DNA of 64,000 nt, taken from contig JABWDB010000021.1 of the NCBI GenBank assembly GCA_019614645.1, forward strand, positions 992,001-1,056,000. The letters run 5' to 3'. The stretch comes from Stratiolaelaps scimitus (lineage: Eukaryota > Arthropoda > Arachnida > Mesostigmata > Laelapidae). Under the pieces are notes generated by a model. The model saw only the letters and a program-made list of their open reading frames with translations. It did not search any database and was not told the DNA's origin. Shown in pieces: positions 23,932 to 36,361 of the stretch; the stretch's first letter is position 1; the number at the start of each line of letters is the position of its first letter. The translations under genes and the position numbers were made by a program.

Positions 23932-25246
23932 TTGACGCTATTGCACGGTGAACGTATACTACTTCTATGGCTGCAAGTGAAGAAAGCAACCACAAGACTG
24001 AATGCGCACCCACTTGCCCACACGCAGTGTGTACCGCTGACCACCCTCTCTCTCTCTCTCTCTCACTCATATGAAATACAACAGAAATCGTCCAGAAATC
24101 TCCACTTTCGATTTCGAATTTAAACGACTCTGTAGCTGTACCAGCTACGAGAACAACGTCTGTTATTTCGCCCTATTATGAAAGACCCGGAGCTATGCAT
24201 TGATGTTTCATCATAATTATGAGTTTTGTCTAGATACGTTTACACCTTCAAAAATCAAATACACTCAGTATTCTTCTCTGCATTTCCTCTTGACATCGAA
24301 ATCGATCATAGCTATTTATAGCCGGATGATTTTCTGCCCCGTTCATTTAATATAAACATAATCTAATGAACCTATTCATGCATTCCTTATTGCTGTTTTC
24401 GCCACAAGTGCCATAATTAAACATAGCCGACATTAAGTCCCCTATCGAGTTGTTACACTAGCTCAAGTGCCGACCGATAGCTCTAGACATCTTAAACTAG
24501 ATGAAATCTATTGTTATTTTTATATAGAAATATAATGAAAAAATCCCGATTCGTCCATCGCAATATATATATACACTCGCCAAGTATATATATTTTTCCT
24601 TATTGTCCCGGGTGTCTCATAGAAACACCGCTAAGAAATAATGTTTGACACAATTCGACGTCACAAGAATCGAAGATATAAAGGCACTTGTCTACAGTAT
24701 ATATATATATACATTTATTCAAACATACAATAATTAGGAATTACAGTACAGTGTAACAGTATATTCGACTGTGGGTGATTTTGGCGTTTGCATAGGCTCA
24801 CACATATTAGTGGGCGAGATAATTGGCCATAACGAAAACTTATCTAAGCAAATCACTCTACTTGTTTGCTTGTGGCCATTGTCATCCTCTATATATATAT
24901 TTATATATATATATATATATATTGCATGGAGGTAACTTGCCGATGACTTGGAACTCTTGGGTCTCCAGTCACAGAACAACAAGGAAAAACCTTTACTACG
25001 ATTTTGGGAACAAAACCGAAATTTCTAGGTCGTTTACACACAACTCTCTACGTCTATGAAGTCGAACTTAAAATAAATGTGTTTATATCAAAATTTCGAG
25101 CATTTTAAGTTGCATCATTTTGGCTACACTGTAGATAATTACTTAGCTGTACATATGCCTGCAGGTACGAACTCCACGCACTGGAAACGAACTTGCAAGG
25201 TGCTTGTTAACAGACAGCAGTATATTTCAACTGTAGAAGAATCGTA

Positions 25247-25355
25247 TCACACAGAGGCCGCGGGTTCGAGCCCCGGTGCGTGACATATAAGAGAGCTTAA
25301 GCATTCTAACAATTGCAGCTCCTTTAATAAACCAATAAAGCTTTACCTTTACACG
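25247..25355 (+). repeat. tRNA-derived SINE, type a (unit 1)
   Basis: B box GCGGGTTCGAGCCCCGG followed by GCGTGACATATAAGAGAGC, a body with GCAGCTCCTTTAATAAACC, and the tail AATAAAGCTTTACCTTTACA. No clear A box is visible, so the head is incomplete. The body aligns with SINE-b at 29761, showing one family with two subtypes. Confidence 0.65.
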
Positions 25356-26594
25356 ACCTAAGAGTGAACGACCTTCATTTTTCGTGATAATATTCTTAAT
25401 AACAGAAATCAAACAATCTAAGCTTAGTAAAGGTTAATGAGCAGCATGTTCTTTACGGCGCTCTTGGTCTCTAGACAGACACGTGGTTCGTTTGATTCAC
25501 ATCAATGATACTAAAATATCCTAGAGTGATAGAGCATTTCTCTTTTTATTTTTGCATTATTTGCTTATGTGTACACATACATATGTCCATCAAAAGTGAC
25601 ACCTATTTATACTATTTTTAAAAGGTTCTAAGAATTAACTATTTATGTTAGGTGTCTTCCAATCAAATTCGGTCACTTGTTGAAACGTCGAGCTGATGTA
25701 ACTATGTGCGGTTATTTTAGAGCGTTACGATGAATCTGCCTTTCCGCGAGATGACATTTGAAATATCCATGAAGTGTGTGAAATTTATCAGAGTTTAGCT
25801 ACTGGAGTAGCTCACCAATAGGATCGATTGTTAGAGATGCACAGTCGTAAACAGTGATCCAGCTTCCCTTTACATTTCATAGTGACACGTCGTGCTGAAT
25901 AATCACTCGTTGACTGGTAAGAGATATGTGGTCATGAGTAACGAACCCGCCAGAGAATATTGCGAGTTCTCGCTGCCTTACTCCATACATCCGTTGGTAG
26001 ATGAAGTTACTATAGCTCCAAAGACACGCGCTCACGGTAGAGTAGTTCCGCGAGATACTTTCAGTTACACGAAAGTGGTACGAGCATGAAGTATAGTACT
26101 GCAAAGTATGTTTATCTATCTGATGAATCTGGCCAAGTCGAGTGTGGTGTACCTATGTCGGAATGACCAAGGCAAAAATATATATGCATGCATATAGGCG
26201 ATGGCCCAAGTTACTCATCAGCGCGAGGAGAAGAACGTTCAACGATACAGTAAAAAATTTTTTGGTTAAAATGAATACAAGCGCTTATACTTGGCTCATA
26301 TATAACATAAGCAAGATTGTTCAGTAATTAACAACAATATAAATTCAAATATATATACTTTATTATTTGATCTTTTACGTATATATGAAATCATACATAC
26401 ATAGATGTAAATGAAAAGTGAGGTTTTACAATGAAAGCAAAGCAAGATACAAAGCGACTGACTATTCCAGTGGAGAAATGACGATAGTGGCAGTAAACGG
26501 CAACGCCAACTTGAGGGCGATCGAAGGAGAATGCCAAAGATTAGAACATCTAGAGTGAAATACGGAAGAGTGTACATATATGACGAGTCCAGAT

Positions 26595-27327
26595 TTACCA
26601 TCCGTGTCTATAGCCACTTCCAGCGGGGGCGGCAGCGTATCCACGAACGCTAGCGATAGCTGGAGCAGCGAGCACAGCTCCATGGCCATAACCGGCAGCG
26701 ATAGGGCCAGCGGCGTAAGCGGGTGCGGCGTATGAAGCGTGCGCAACAATGGGGGCGTGGGCAGCTACAGCAACAGGGGCGGCAGCGATGGTCTTAGCGA
26801 CGGCGGCAACTCCGGGAGTTGCGATCGAGGTGGCGGCAGCGGCCTGGGGAGCAGTTCCTTGTTCATTGGTCTTGATCGAGGCGCGGAAGCCGAGTCCGTC
26901 AGCAACGTAGTTGATCACACGCGAACGTCCATCGATAACGTTCAGACCGTAGGCACCGACGACGACGCCCTTGTTACCGGCCTCCGAACGGAACGAGCCA
27001 CCAGTCGAGTGCTGCTCGTTGTACGAGAACTTGTAGTTGCCAAGACCCTAGAAAGGAAGAATAGGGAATTCATTAAACTCTGTCGCATTACTCACGTGAA
27101 TTGGGCAACTTATGTTCGGTATGAACACACCGCAAAATCCAAACTGCAATGTGACGTTGCTCAACCTATTATCGAATATGACACAAAATATCCAAGAAGG
27201 TGGTATAAAAGCGTTCACACACATCCTCAGCACGAGAGGAGACTGAGGACCCGGAGGAGATTCCCCCGAGGTGGCCAGCCTGGGCAGCGGCGACGAACAC
27301 AGCGGCGAATGCAATGAAAGCCTTCAT
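26595..27327 (-). CDS. Cuticle protein D (D-type, unit 1)
   Basis: Exon 1 is 27223-27327 (35 codons): MKAFIAFAAVFVAAAQA signal peptide and GHLGGISSGSSVSSRAED. The intron is 175 bp. Exon 2 is 26595-27047 (150 codons): RR domain with GNKGVVVGAYGLNVIDG (Asn and Val where siblings have His and Asp), GFRASIKTNEQGT (Ser and Gln where siblings have Ala and Pro), and a tail with the extra segment HAPIVAHASY that ends GSGYRHGW. Total 185 aa. It is the most diverged RR domain in the cluster, so a separate lineage from A/B/C/E. A possible poly(A) signal lies at 26359-26364. The coding sequences of D, F and H appear identical. Confidence 0.93.
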
Positions 27328-27378
27328 GGTCAAGTCAAGTTGCTTCGACTTCGATGTGAGCAGGTAGATCGAAATGTC

Positions 27379-27386
27379 TATTTATA
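27379..27386 (-). promoter_or_regulatory. TATA box of cuticle gene D
   Basis: TATAAATA on the minus strand, 52-59 bp upstream of the ATG. The base pattern differs from the TATAAAAG of most siblings. Confidence 0.7.
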
Positions 27387-28339
27387 CTCACAGTGTAGCG
27401 AAGGAGGCAAGCCCCAATATAGCGTGGGGCTGTTGATCGTTGATGGTGGCGTCGCGAAATCAGTTCACCCATATCGATGTGTGAAGCTGGCCGAAATGTC
27501 CAGAAATCACCTCCCCTCACTCGCTTTCAATTTCAACCTGTCTCTGAATTGTTGCTGCAACTGTCATGATGATTTCGTTTAAACTAGTCGAGCCCAATAT
27601 GAGAGCGAATACACTCACATGGTTGACTATCTGTTACATCAGTCTGACAGTATTGTAGAAAAAATCGGTGCTATTCTTATTAGTTAGGTATTCCTATACG
27701 CTTATGTTAGTACTTCCTACCCTTTTCTCTTAGGAGGTATTAGCAAATGATGTATATCAATAGATGTAACAGCAAGATGCAAAATAAATCTGCATAAATC
27801 ACAGCCACCGCTATTACTAGCTAATTGTCTTGTAACTTTGCTTAAGTCTGAGATCTGTAGCTCAAATGCCCGCTAGTTTATCAAACTCCGTTTAAGGATC
27901 CACATATTAACTATACTGGAGATTTGAAATGTGATCAATTTGAAATAAAGTTCAAATTATTTAGGCAAATTTCTACAGTATTCTACAATACGCGTGGGTC
28001 GTAAAGATGACATTAAATAGCTCTGTTAATCTTTAGGAGAAGAAAACTTCAGCGCACAAGGTTCTCCTTAGACCTCTGGAGGAGCACCTGCGTCGATAGT
28101 TATGGTACAATTCGAGTTATGGAGCATCTGAAATTGAATCTCAAGGAGACCCATATCATGTAAATTAGAAGCATCACAAATCAGCCAAGGCTTGTTGTTG
28201 ACTGATCAGGTACACATACATAGGTGGCAAAGCAGCTTTACAGCAAAATCGTAGCTTGGATATACAGCTGTATTAAGGACCCGCAATTTTGGATAAACAA
28301 AATGGCAAGTTTAGTTCACTTGAGAAATGAGCGTCGGGA

Positions 28340-29095
28340 GTGATCTTTGCAGAGATCCTTCGGTGAGCACTTTAGTCTTCTATATATTTATTCTTGACTG
28401 ATTCCTACGGACGGAGGAGAGAAACTGAAATATGCAGATGACCTGAAATTATATAATCTCTATGATAGTTACGATAGGAAGGCCTCAATGCACTCTTCTA
28501 CAGATACTGTATCAAGGCGGTGAAACAAGAACGAAATATTAATATAATTATCGAAATGTGCAGTTGTGTCGTCAAGCCAGCACGACTATGTATATACCCG
28601 TTGGATGGACACCCGAATACGTGACGTACGTGACTTGTTGTGAGTCTTCTTCAAAATATTTTGATCTACATATAACGGAGTTTGCAACACGTTTTTTTTA
28701 AGACAATTTTCGTTGTCTTGTTTTTATAGAGGCGAAGTTTTATGTCACACGTTACAATAGCTCGATGATACCAACGTTTTTGCATTGTTTGGAGGTATAG
28801 CGTCCTTACCTCATGAACGACAATAGTGCCCTTGACAGGGTGCAAAAGAATTTCATACGCAGGACCAGTGCAAGCTGCGATGTCTCTTGGGAGGGAGTCG
28901 ATTGTGCTAACTCCAATTTGTGAACTGCACAACGTAGCCGATCTTAGAATGTTTAGGAAATTGGAAGAGCTCAATATGATAGTCTGTCGAAACAATCTTC
29001 TACTCAATGACCGAATAATACGTATCACGGAAGTCGCGAACTCTGAGTGCGTCACCAACAATTCTGCTTACAGGCTAGTGCCTTTACTGAGATAA
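28340..29095 (+). pseudogene. Decayed non-LTR retrotransposon reverse transcriptase (unit 1)
   Basis: At 28425-28460 the frame reads LKYADDLKLYNLYDS, which contains the catalytic Y-A-D-D box (28431-28442) of LINE reverse transcriptases. Just upstream, GVIFAEILRW is a decayed form of the G-V-P-Q-G-S region. Downstream, 28830-28870 reads LDRVQKNFIRRTS, a typical thumb or connector segment, and a shifted frame continues ELHNVADLRMFRKLEELNM to 29095. Several stops and frameshifts show it is dead. It belongs to the Jockey/CR1-like LINE group by motif style; the exact clade is not determined. Confidence 0.75.
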
Positions 29096-29760
29096 TAGAA
29101 GTGTATACTCGTAATTATTATGATAATCATAACAGTTATATTAATTAGCTCAAATTGTAGAAAGCAACTCGCTCATGTATATCATCCTAGTGGTCATTAT
29201 CGACTAAAAATAAAGGACGAGTTCTATCACTTTGTGTTATGACTTCAGGACCACCAACAGACGGAGAACCAAAATATACTGAAGAAGTTACTTTAACTTA
29301 TTGTGTTTCAAGGTTCCATAAGCAGTTGAGTTCTCTGCTGAAGGCCACAAATGAGGAGGTTCTCCTCCTTTTTGAAGAAATTACGAGCATTACGTTAACA
29401 CTATAACGATGTTATTAGAATATAAGTGAGCATCCTGTATTGAATTGTCGAGTAGCACAGAAAAGAAACGTAGTTAAAAAGACTGCTCTATGGTGACAAC
29501 AATTATCCCTCTGCATCCCCGTATGGTCGACATGGTGATTCGCCTATGATGTATTAAATTTTTGTTAAAAAATTTAATTCTTTTTATTTTTTTAAATTTT
29601 TTAATAGAAAAAAAACTAAAAAATTAAGGGATTCCGAACAAGAAATGGTAAATAGTATATATATATATATATACACAGCGTGACTTTTCCTAGATGGCAT
29701 TGGACATGTCAACTGCTTGGCAACATCATAGAGGATTTTAAAACCACATACAAACTTAGC

Positions 29761-29900
29761 CGTCAGAACAATGGCTCCGACAGCTAAGTCTCTGGCTGTA
29801 AAGGCCGGAGGCTGCAGGTTCGAGTCTCGCGACGTGAAATATAAAAGCACTTGATCATTGTAAATCTGCAGTTCCTTTGATAAATAAATATAATAATACA
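29761..29900 (+). repeat. tRNA-derived SINE, type b (unit 1)
   Basis: The head reads ATGGCTCCGACAGCTAAGTC (A-box-like), then GGCTGCAGGTTCGAGTCTCG (B box), a body with GAAATATAAAAGCACTTG and CTGCAGTTCCTTTGATAAAT, and an A/T-rich tail. The body pairs base by base with SINE-a. Confidence 0.7.
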
Positions 29901-30393
29901 ATAATAACAAATAATAAAATAGCAACAAAACCTTTATTATCTTAGAGCAGGTATGATCACATCGAAAAGTTGATGATTTTACTATTGCACCTGCACGGAT
30001 AGAGAAAGTAACGAAACGCTCAAGCAGTGGTATTAAATAGAATACACATGGGGTACAGGAATAAATTATCATTTATTTATTCATTATTATTATATTTGGT
30101 TTGTGGGTAGATCACAGATGGTGAGAAAAGGTTGTATCGCTTAGCTTTACAATAAATAGGAACAGAAACTGTACAGATAGGAACAGATCTGCAGGTGGCA
30201 GATGAGTCAGTGATAGATAGATATGAAACCCTAAAGATAGGGAGAAGGGAGGTGAGGTTTGGGGTGGAATCGGATGAATGACACCGAGTGTAGAACCGAC
30301 GACACAAGACGAGCGGTAGATTGGCTTGCTCGTCTCTCTCTCTGTGTGTTTGTCCGATCGTTCGTTCGTCCGTAATTGGGAAATAGTCCAAAT

Positions 30394-31125
30394 TTACCAT
30401 CCGTGTGCGTAGCCATTTCCGTATCCAGCGGGGGCGGCAGCGTATCCGCCGATCTTGGCAATAGCCGGGGCGGCAATAGCAGCTCCGTAACCGTAACCTG
30501 CAGCGATGGGAGCAGCTGCGTAAGCGGGCGCGGCGTACGAAGCGTGGGCGGCAATAGGGGCGGCGTACGAAGCGTGGGCAGCTACAGCAACAGGGGCGGC
30601 AGCGATGGTCTTAGCGACGGCGGCAACTCCGGGGGTCGCGATCGAGGTAGCGGCAGCGGCCTGGGGAGCAGTTCCGGGCTCGTTGGTCTTGATCGCAGCG
30701 CGGAAGCCAAGTCCGTCAGCGACGTAGTTGATGACACGGGAGCGTCCGTCAATGTCGTTCAGGCCGTAGGCACCGACAACGACGCCCTTGTGACCGGCCT
30801 CCGAACGGAACGAGCCACCAGTCGAGTGCTGCTCGTTGTACGAGAACTTGTAGATGCCAAGGCCCTAGAAAATGAAAGAATTAAAGCCGAAAGGTTAACT
30901 CTTTGCACTCGTGTATGGGATCGTTACTCCTATGGGTGCACGTTCTACAACTTTATCATGCATACGCAATACAATACAAAATATCGTCGCATTCCCATTT
31001 TTATCACACGGTACATTACGCACATCCTCAGCACGAGAGGAGACTGAGGATCCGGACGAGATCCCGCCGAGGTGGCCAGCCTGGGCGGCGGCGAACAGAG
31101 CGGCGAATGCAATGAAAGCCTTCAT
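30394..31125 (-). CDS. Cuticle protein E (hybrid gene, unit 2)
   Basis: Exon 1 is 31024-31125, identical in protein to gene C. The intron is 159 bp. Exon 2 is 30394-30864 (156 codons): RR domain, and a tail with the 10-residue repeat (AAHASYAAPI then AAHASYAAPAY) and ending GYGNGYAHGW. Total 190 aa. Two changes are private to this copy: the conserved GNYKFSYNE at the start of the RR domain is GIYKFSYNE (AAC to ATC, base 30854), and GYGHGW is GYAHGW near the C-terminus. The 3' flank matches genes G and I, and the 5' flank matches genes C and G, so it looks like an I/C recombinant. A possible poly(A) signal lies at 30072-30081, and a 3' UTR block (TTTACAATAAA..CTGTACAGATAGGA) is shared with gene A. 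Confidence 0.92.
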
Positions 31126-31186
31126 GATTTCAGATCTACTTGTTTGCTGTCTTTGACGTCGATGGCCATTACTTGACTATCTCCTA

Positions 31187-31194
31187 CTTTTATA
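31187..31194 (-). promoter_or_regulatory. TATA box of cuticle gene E
   Basis: TATAAAAG on the minus strand, 62-69 bp before the ATG, as in gene C. Confidence 0.75.
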
Positions 31195-32499
31195 TTGACG
31201 CTATTGCACGGTGAACGTATACTACTTCTATGGCTGCAAGTGAAGAAAGCAACCACAAGACTGAATGCGCACCCACTTGCCCACACGCAGTGTGTACCGC
31301 TGACCACCCTCTCTCTCTCTCTCTCTCACTCATATGAAATACAACAGAAATCGTCCAGAAATCTCCACTTTCGATTTCGAATTTAAACGACTCTGTAGCT
31401 GTACCAGCTACGAGAACAACGTCTGTTATTTCGCCCTATTATAAAAGACCCGGAGCTATGCATTGATGTTTCATCATAATTATGAGTTTTGTCTAGATAC
31501 GTTTACACCTTCAAAAATCAAATACACTCAGTATTCTTCTCTGCATTTCCTCTTGACATCGAAATCGATCATAGCTATTTATAGCAGGATGATTTTCTGC
31601 CCCGTTCATTTAATATAAACATAATCTAATGAACCTATTCATGCATTCCTTATTGCTGTTTTCGCCACAAGTGCCATAATTAAACATAGCCGACATTAAG
31701 TCCCCTATCGAGTTGTTACACTAGCTCAAGTGCCGACCGATAGCTCTAGACATCTTAAACTAGATGAAATCTATTGTTATTTTTATATAGAAATATAATG
31801 AAAAAATCCCGATTCGTCCATCGCAATATATATATACACTCGCCAAGTATATATATTTTTCCTTATTGTCCCGGGTGTCTCATAGAAACACCGCTAAGAA
31901 ATAATGTTTGACACAATTCGACGTCACAAGAATCGAAGATATAAAGGCACTTGTGTACAGTATATATATATATACATTTATTCAAACATACAATAATTAG
32001 GAATTACAGTACAGTGTAACAGTATATTCGACTGTGGGTGATTTTGGCGTTTGCATAGGCTCACACATATTAGTGGGCGAGATAATTGGCCATAACGAAA
32101 ACTTATCTAAGCAAATCACTCTACTTGTTTGCTTGTGGCCATTGTCATCCTCTATATATATATTTATATATATATTGCATGGAGGTAACTTGCCGATGAC
32201 TTGGAACTCTTGGGTCTCCAGTCACAGAACAACAAGGAAAAACCTCTACTACGATTTTGGGAACAAAACCGAAATTTCTAGGTCGTTTACACACAACTCT
32301 CTACGTCTATGAAGTCGAACTTAAAATAAATGTGTTTATATCAAAATTTCGAGCATTTTAAGTTGCATCATTTTGGCTACACTGTAGATAATTACTTAGC
32401 TGTACATATGCCTGCAGGTACGAACTCCACGCACTGGAAACGAACTTGCAAGGTGCTTGTTAAGAGACAGCAGTATATTTCAACTGTAGAAGAATCGTA

Positions 32500-32608
32500 T
32501 CACACAGAGGCCGCGGGTTCGAGCCCCGGTGCGTGACATATAAGAGAGCTTAAGCATTCTAACAATTGCAGCTCCTTTAATAAACCAATAAAGCTTTACC
32601 TTTACACG
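32500..32608 (+). repeat. tRNA-derived SINE, type a (unit 2)
   Basis: Copy of 25247-25355 at an offset of 7253 bp; duplicated with the unit, not an independent insertion. Confidence 0.65.
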
Positions 32609-33847
32609 ACCTAAGAGTGAACGACCTTCATTTTTCGTGATAATATTCTTAATAACAGAAATCAAACAATCTAAGCTTAGTAAAGGTTAATGAGCAGCAT
32701 GTTCTTTACGGCGCTCTTGGTCTCTAGACAGACACGTGGTTCGTTTGATTCACATCAATGATACTAGAATATCCTAGAGTGATAGAGCATTTCTCTTTTT
32801 ATTTTTGCATTATTTGCTTATGTGTACACATACATATGTCCATCAAAAGTGACACCTATTTATACTATTTTTAAAGGGTTCTAAGAATTAACTATTTATG
32901 TTAGGTGTCTTCCAATCAAATTCGGTCACTTGTTGAAACGTCGAGCTGATGTAACTATGTGCGGTTATTTTAGAGCGTTACGATGAATCTGCCTTTCCGC
33001 GAGATGACATTTGAAATATCCATGAAGTGTGTGAAATTTATCAGAGTTTAGCTACTGGAGTAGCTCACCAATAGGATCGATTGTTAGAGATGCACAGTCG
33101 TAAACAGTGATCCAGCTTCCCTTTACATTTCATAGTGACACGTCGTGCTGAATAATCACTCGTTGACTGGTAAGAGATATGTGGTCATGAGTAACGAACC
33201 CGCCAGAGAATATTGCGAGTTCTCGCTGCCTTACTCCATACATCCGTTGGTAGATGAAGTTACTATAGCTCCAAAGACACGCGCTCACGGTAGAGTAGTT
33301 CCGCGAGATACTTTCAGTTACACGAAAGTGGTACGAGCATGAAGTATAGTACTGCAAAGTATGTTTATCTATCTGATGAATCTGGCCAAGTCGAGTGTGG
33401 TGTACCTATGTCGGAATGACCAAGGCAAAAATATATATGCATGCATATAGGCGATGGCCCAAGTTACTCATCAGCGCGAGGAGAAGAACGTTCAACGATA
33501 CAGTAAAAAATTTTTTGGTTAAAATGAATACAAGCGCTTATACTTGGCTCATATATAACATAAGCAAGATTGTTCAGTAATTAACAACAATATAAATTCA
33601 AATATATATACTTTATTATTTGATCTTTTACGTATATATGAAATCATACATACATAGATGTAAATGAAAAGTGAGGTTTTACAATGAAAGCAAAGCAAGA
33701 TACAAAGCGACTGACTATTCCAGTGGAGAAATGACGATAGTGGCAGTAAACGGCAACGCCAACTTGAGGGCGATCGAAGGAGAATGCCAAAGATTAGAAC
33801 ATCTAGAGTGAAATACGGAAGAGTGTACATATATGACGAGTCCAGAT

Positions 33848-34580
33848 TTACCATCCGTGTCTATAGCCACTTCCAGCGGGGGCGGCAGCGTATCCACGAA
33901 CGCTAGCGATAGCTGGAGCAGCGAGCACAGCTCCATGGCCATAACCGGCAGCGATAGGGCCAGCGGCGTAAGCGGGTGCGGCGTATGAAGCGTGCGCAAC
34001 AATGGGGGCGTGGGCAGCTACAGCAACAGGGGCGGCAGCGATGGTCTTAGCGACGGCGGCAACTCCGGGAGTTGCGATCGAGGTGGCGGCAGCGGCCTGG
34101 GGAGCAGTTCCTTGTTCATTGGTCTTGATCGAGGCGCGGAAGCCGAGTCCGTCAGCAACGTAGTTGATCACACGCGAACGTCCATCGATAACGTTCAGAC
34201 CGTAGGCACCGACGACGACGCCCTTGTTACCGGCCTCCGAACGGAACGAGCCACCAGTCGAGTGCTGCTCGTTGTACGAGAACTTGTAGTTGCCAAGACC
34301 CTAGAAAGGAAGAATAGGGAATTCATTAAACTCTGTCGCATTACTCACGTGAATTGGGCAACTTATGTTCGGTATGAACACACCGCAAAATCCAAACTGC
34401 AATGTGACGTTGCTCAACCTATTATCGAATATGACACAAAATATCCAAGAAGGTGGTATAAAAGCGTTCACACACATCCTCAGCACGAGAGGAGACTGAG
34501 GACCCGGAGGAGATTCCCCCGAGGTGGCCAGCCTGGGCAGCGGCGACGAACACAGCGGCGAATGCAATGAAAGCCTTCAT
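33848..34580 (-). CDS. Cuticle protein F (D-type, unit 2)
   Basis: Exon 1 is 34476-34580, intron 175 bp, exon 2 is 33848-34300. The protein reads the same as gene D over all 185 residues, including the marker residues GNKG, LNVIDG and TNEQGT and the end GSGYRHGW. Intron and promoter also match gene D. A possible poly(A) signal lies at 33612-33617. There is no sign of decay, so a functional extra dose is likely. Confidence 0.93.
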
Positions 34581-34631
34581 GGTCAAGTCAAGTTGCTTCG
34601 ACTTCGATGTGAGCAGGTAGATCGAAATGTC

Positions 34632-34639
34632 TATTTATA
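34632..34639 (-). promoter_or_regulatory. TATA box of cuticle gene F
   Basis: TATAAATA on the minus strand, 52-59 bp before the ATG. Confidence 0.7.
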
Positions 34640-35605
34640 CTCACAGTGTAGCGAAGGAGGCAAGCCCCAATATAGCGTGGGGCTGTTGATCGTTGATGGT
34701 GGCGTCGCGAAATCAGTTCACCCATATCGATGTGTGAAGCTGGCCGAAATGTCCAGAAATCACCTCCCCTCACTCGCTTTCAATTTCAACCTGTCTCTGA
34801 ATTGTTGCTGCAACTGTCATGATGATTTCGTTTAAACTAGTCGAGCCCAATATGAGAGCGAATACACTCACATGGTTGACTATCTGTTACATCAGTCTGA
34901 CAGTATTGTAGAAAAAATCGGTGCTATTCTTATTAGTTAGGTATCCCTATACGCTTATGTTAGTACTTCCTACCCTTTTCTCTTAGGAGGTATTAGCAAA
35001 TGATGTATATCAATAGATGTAACAGCAAGATGCAAAATAAATCTGCATAAATCACAGCCACCGCTATTACTAGCTAATTGTCTTGTAACTTTGCTTAAGT
35101 CTGAGATCTGTAGCTCAAATGCCCGCTAGTTTATCAAACTCCGTTTAAGGATCCACATATTAACTATACTGGAGATTTGAAATGTGATCAATTTGAAATA
35201 AAGTTCAAATTATTTAGGCAAATTTCTACAGTATTCTACAATACGCGTGGGTCGTAAAGATGACATTAAATAGCTCTGTTAATCTTTAGGAGAAGAAAAC
35301 TTCAGCGCACAAGGTTCTCCTTAGACCTCCTTAGATTTGAACTGGAGGAGCACCTGCGTCGATAGTTATGGTACAATTCGAGTTATGGAGCATCTGAAAT
35401 TGAATCTCAAGGAGACCCATATCATGTAAATTAGAAGCATCACAAATCAGCCAAGGCTTGTTGTTGACTGATCAGGTACACATACATAGGTGGCAAAGCA
35501 GCTTTACAGCAAAATCGTAGCTTGGATATACAGCTGTATTAAGGACCCGCAATTTTGGATAAACAAAATGGCAAGTTTAGTTCACTTGAGAAATGAGCGT
35601 CGGGA

Positions 35606-36361
35606 GTGATCTTTGCAGAGATCCTTCGGTGGGCACTTTAGTCTTCTATATATTTATTCTTGACTGATTCCTACGGACGGAGGAGAGAAACTGAAATATG
35701 CAGATGACCTGAAATTATATAATCTCTATGATAGTTACGATAGGAAGGCCTCAATGCACTCTTCTACAGATACTGTATCAAGGCGGTGAAACAAGAACGA
35801 AATATTAATATAATTATCGAAATGTGCAGTTGTGTCGTCAAGCCAGCACGACTATGTATATACCCGTTGGATGGACACCCGAATACGTGACGTACGTGAC
35901 TTGTTGTGAGTCTTCTTCAAAATATTTTGATCTACATATAACGGAGTTTGCAACACGTTTTTTTTAAGACAATTTTCGTTGTCTTGTTTTTATAGAGGCG
36001 GAGTTTTATGTCACACGTTACAATAGCTCGATGATACCAACGTTTTTGCATTGTTTGGAGGTATAGCGTCCTTACCTCATGAACGACAATAGTGCCCTTG
36101 ACAGGGTGCAAAAGAATTTCATACGCAGGACCAGTGCAAGCTGCGATGTCTCTTGGGAGGGAGTCGATTGTGCTAACTCCAATTTGTGAACTGCACAACG
36201 TAGCCGATCTTAGAATGTTTAGGAAATTGGAAGAGCTCAATATGATAGTCTGTCGAAACAATCTTCTACTCAATGACCGAATAATACGTATCACGGAAGT
36301 CGCGAACTCTGAGTGCGTCACCAACAATTCTGCTTACAGGCTAGTGCCTTTACTGAGATAA
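35606..36361 (+). pseudogene. Decayed non-LTR reverse transcriptase (unit 2)
   Basis: Copy of the unit 1 fossil; the YADD codons are at 35697-35708. Same stops and frameshifts, so it was dead before the duplication. Confidence 0.75.

Larger units (their letters stand above)
23161..30393. repeat. Tandem unit 1
   Basis: It holds gene C, a 2.7 kb spacer (23932-26350) with (CT)n at 24046-24064, AT tracts and SINE-a, then gene D, then a 3.0 kb spacer (27390-30070) with a LINE fossil and SINE-b. Small frames at 25877-26104 are conserved in all units only because the DNA is, and have no domain. Unit 1 lacks the 13-bp insertion shared by units 2 and 3, and differs from both at several other bases (for instance the C in CTGTCTTCGACG at 23891). 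Confidence 0.93.

Noticed and set aside
24046..24064. (CT)n and AT repeats in the spacers as CRISPR-like or satellite arrays
   Set aside because: Simple microsatellites with no spacer structure, in a eukaryotic intron.
25877..26104. 75-codon minus frame and 65-codon plus frame conserved in all three units
   Set aside because: Conservation is expected from the recent duplication; no signal peptide, domain or splice context.
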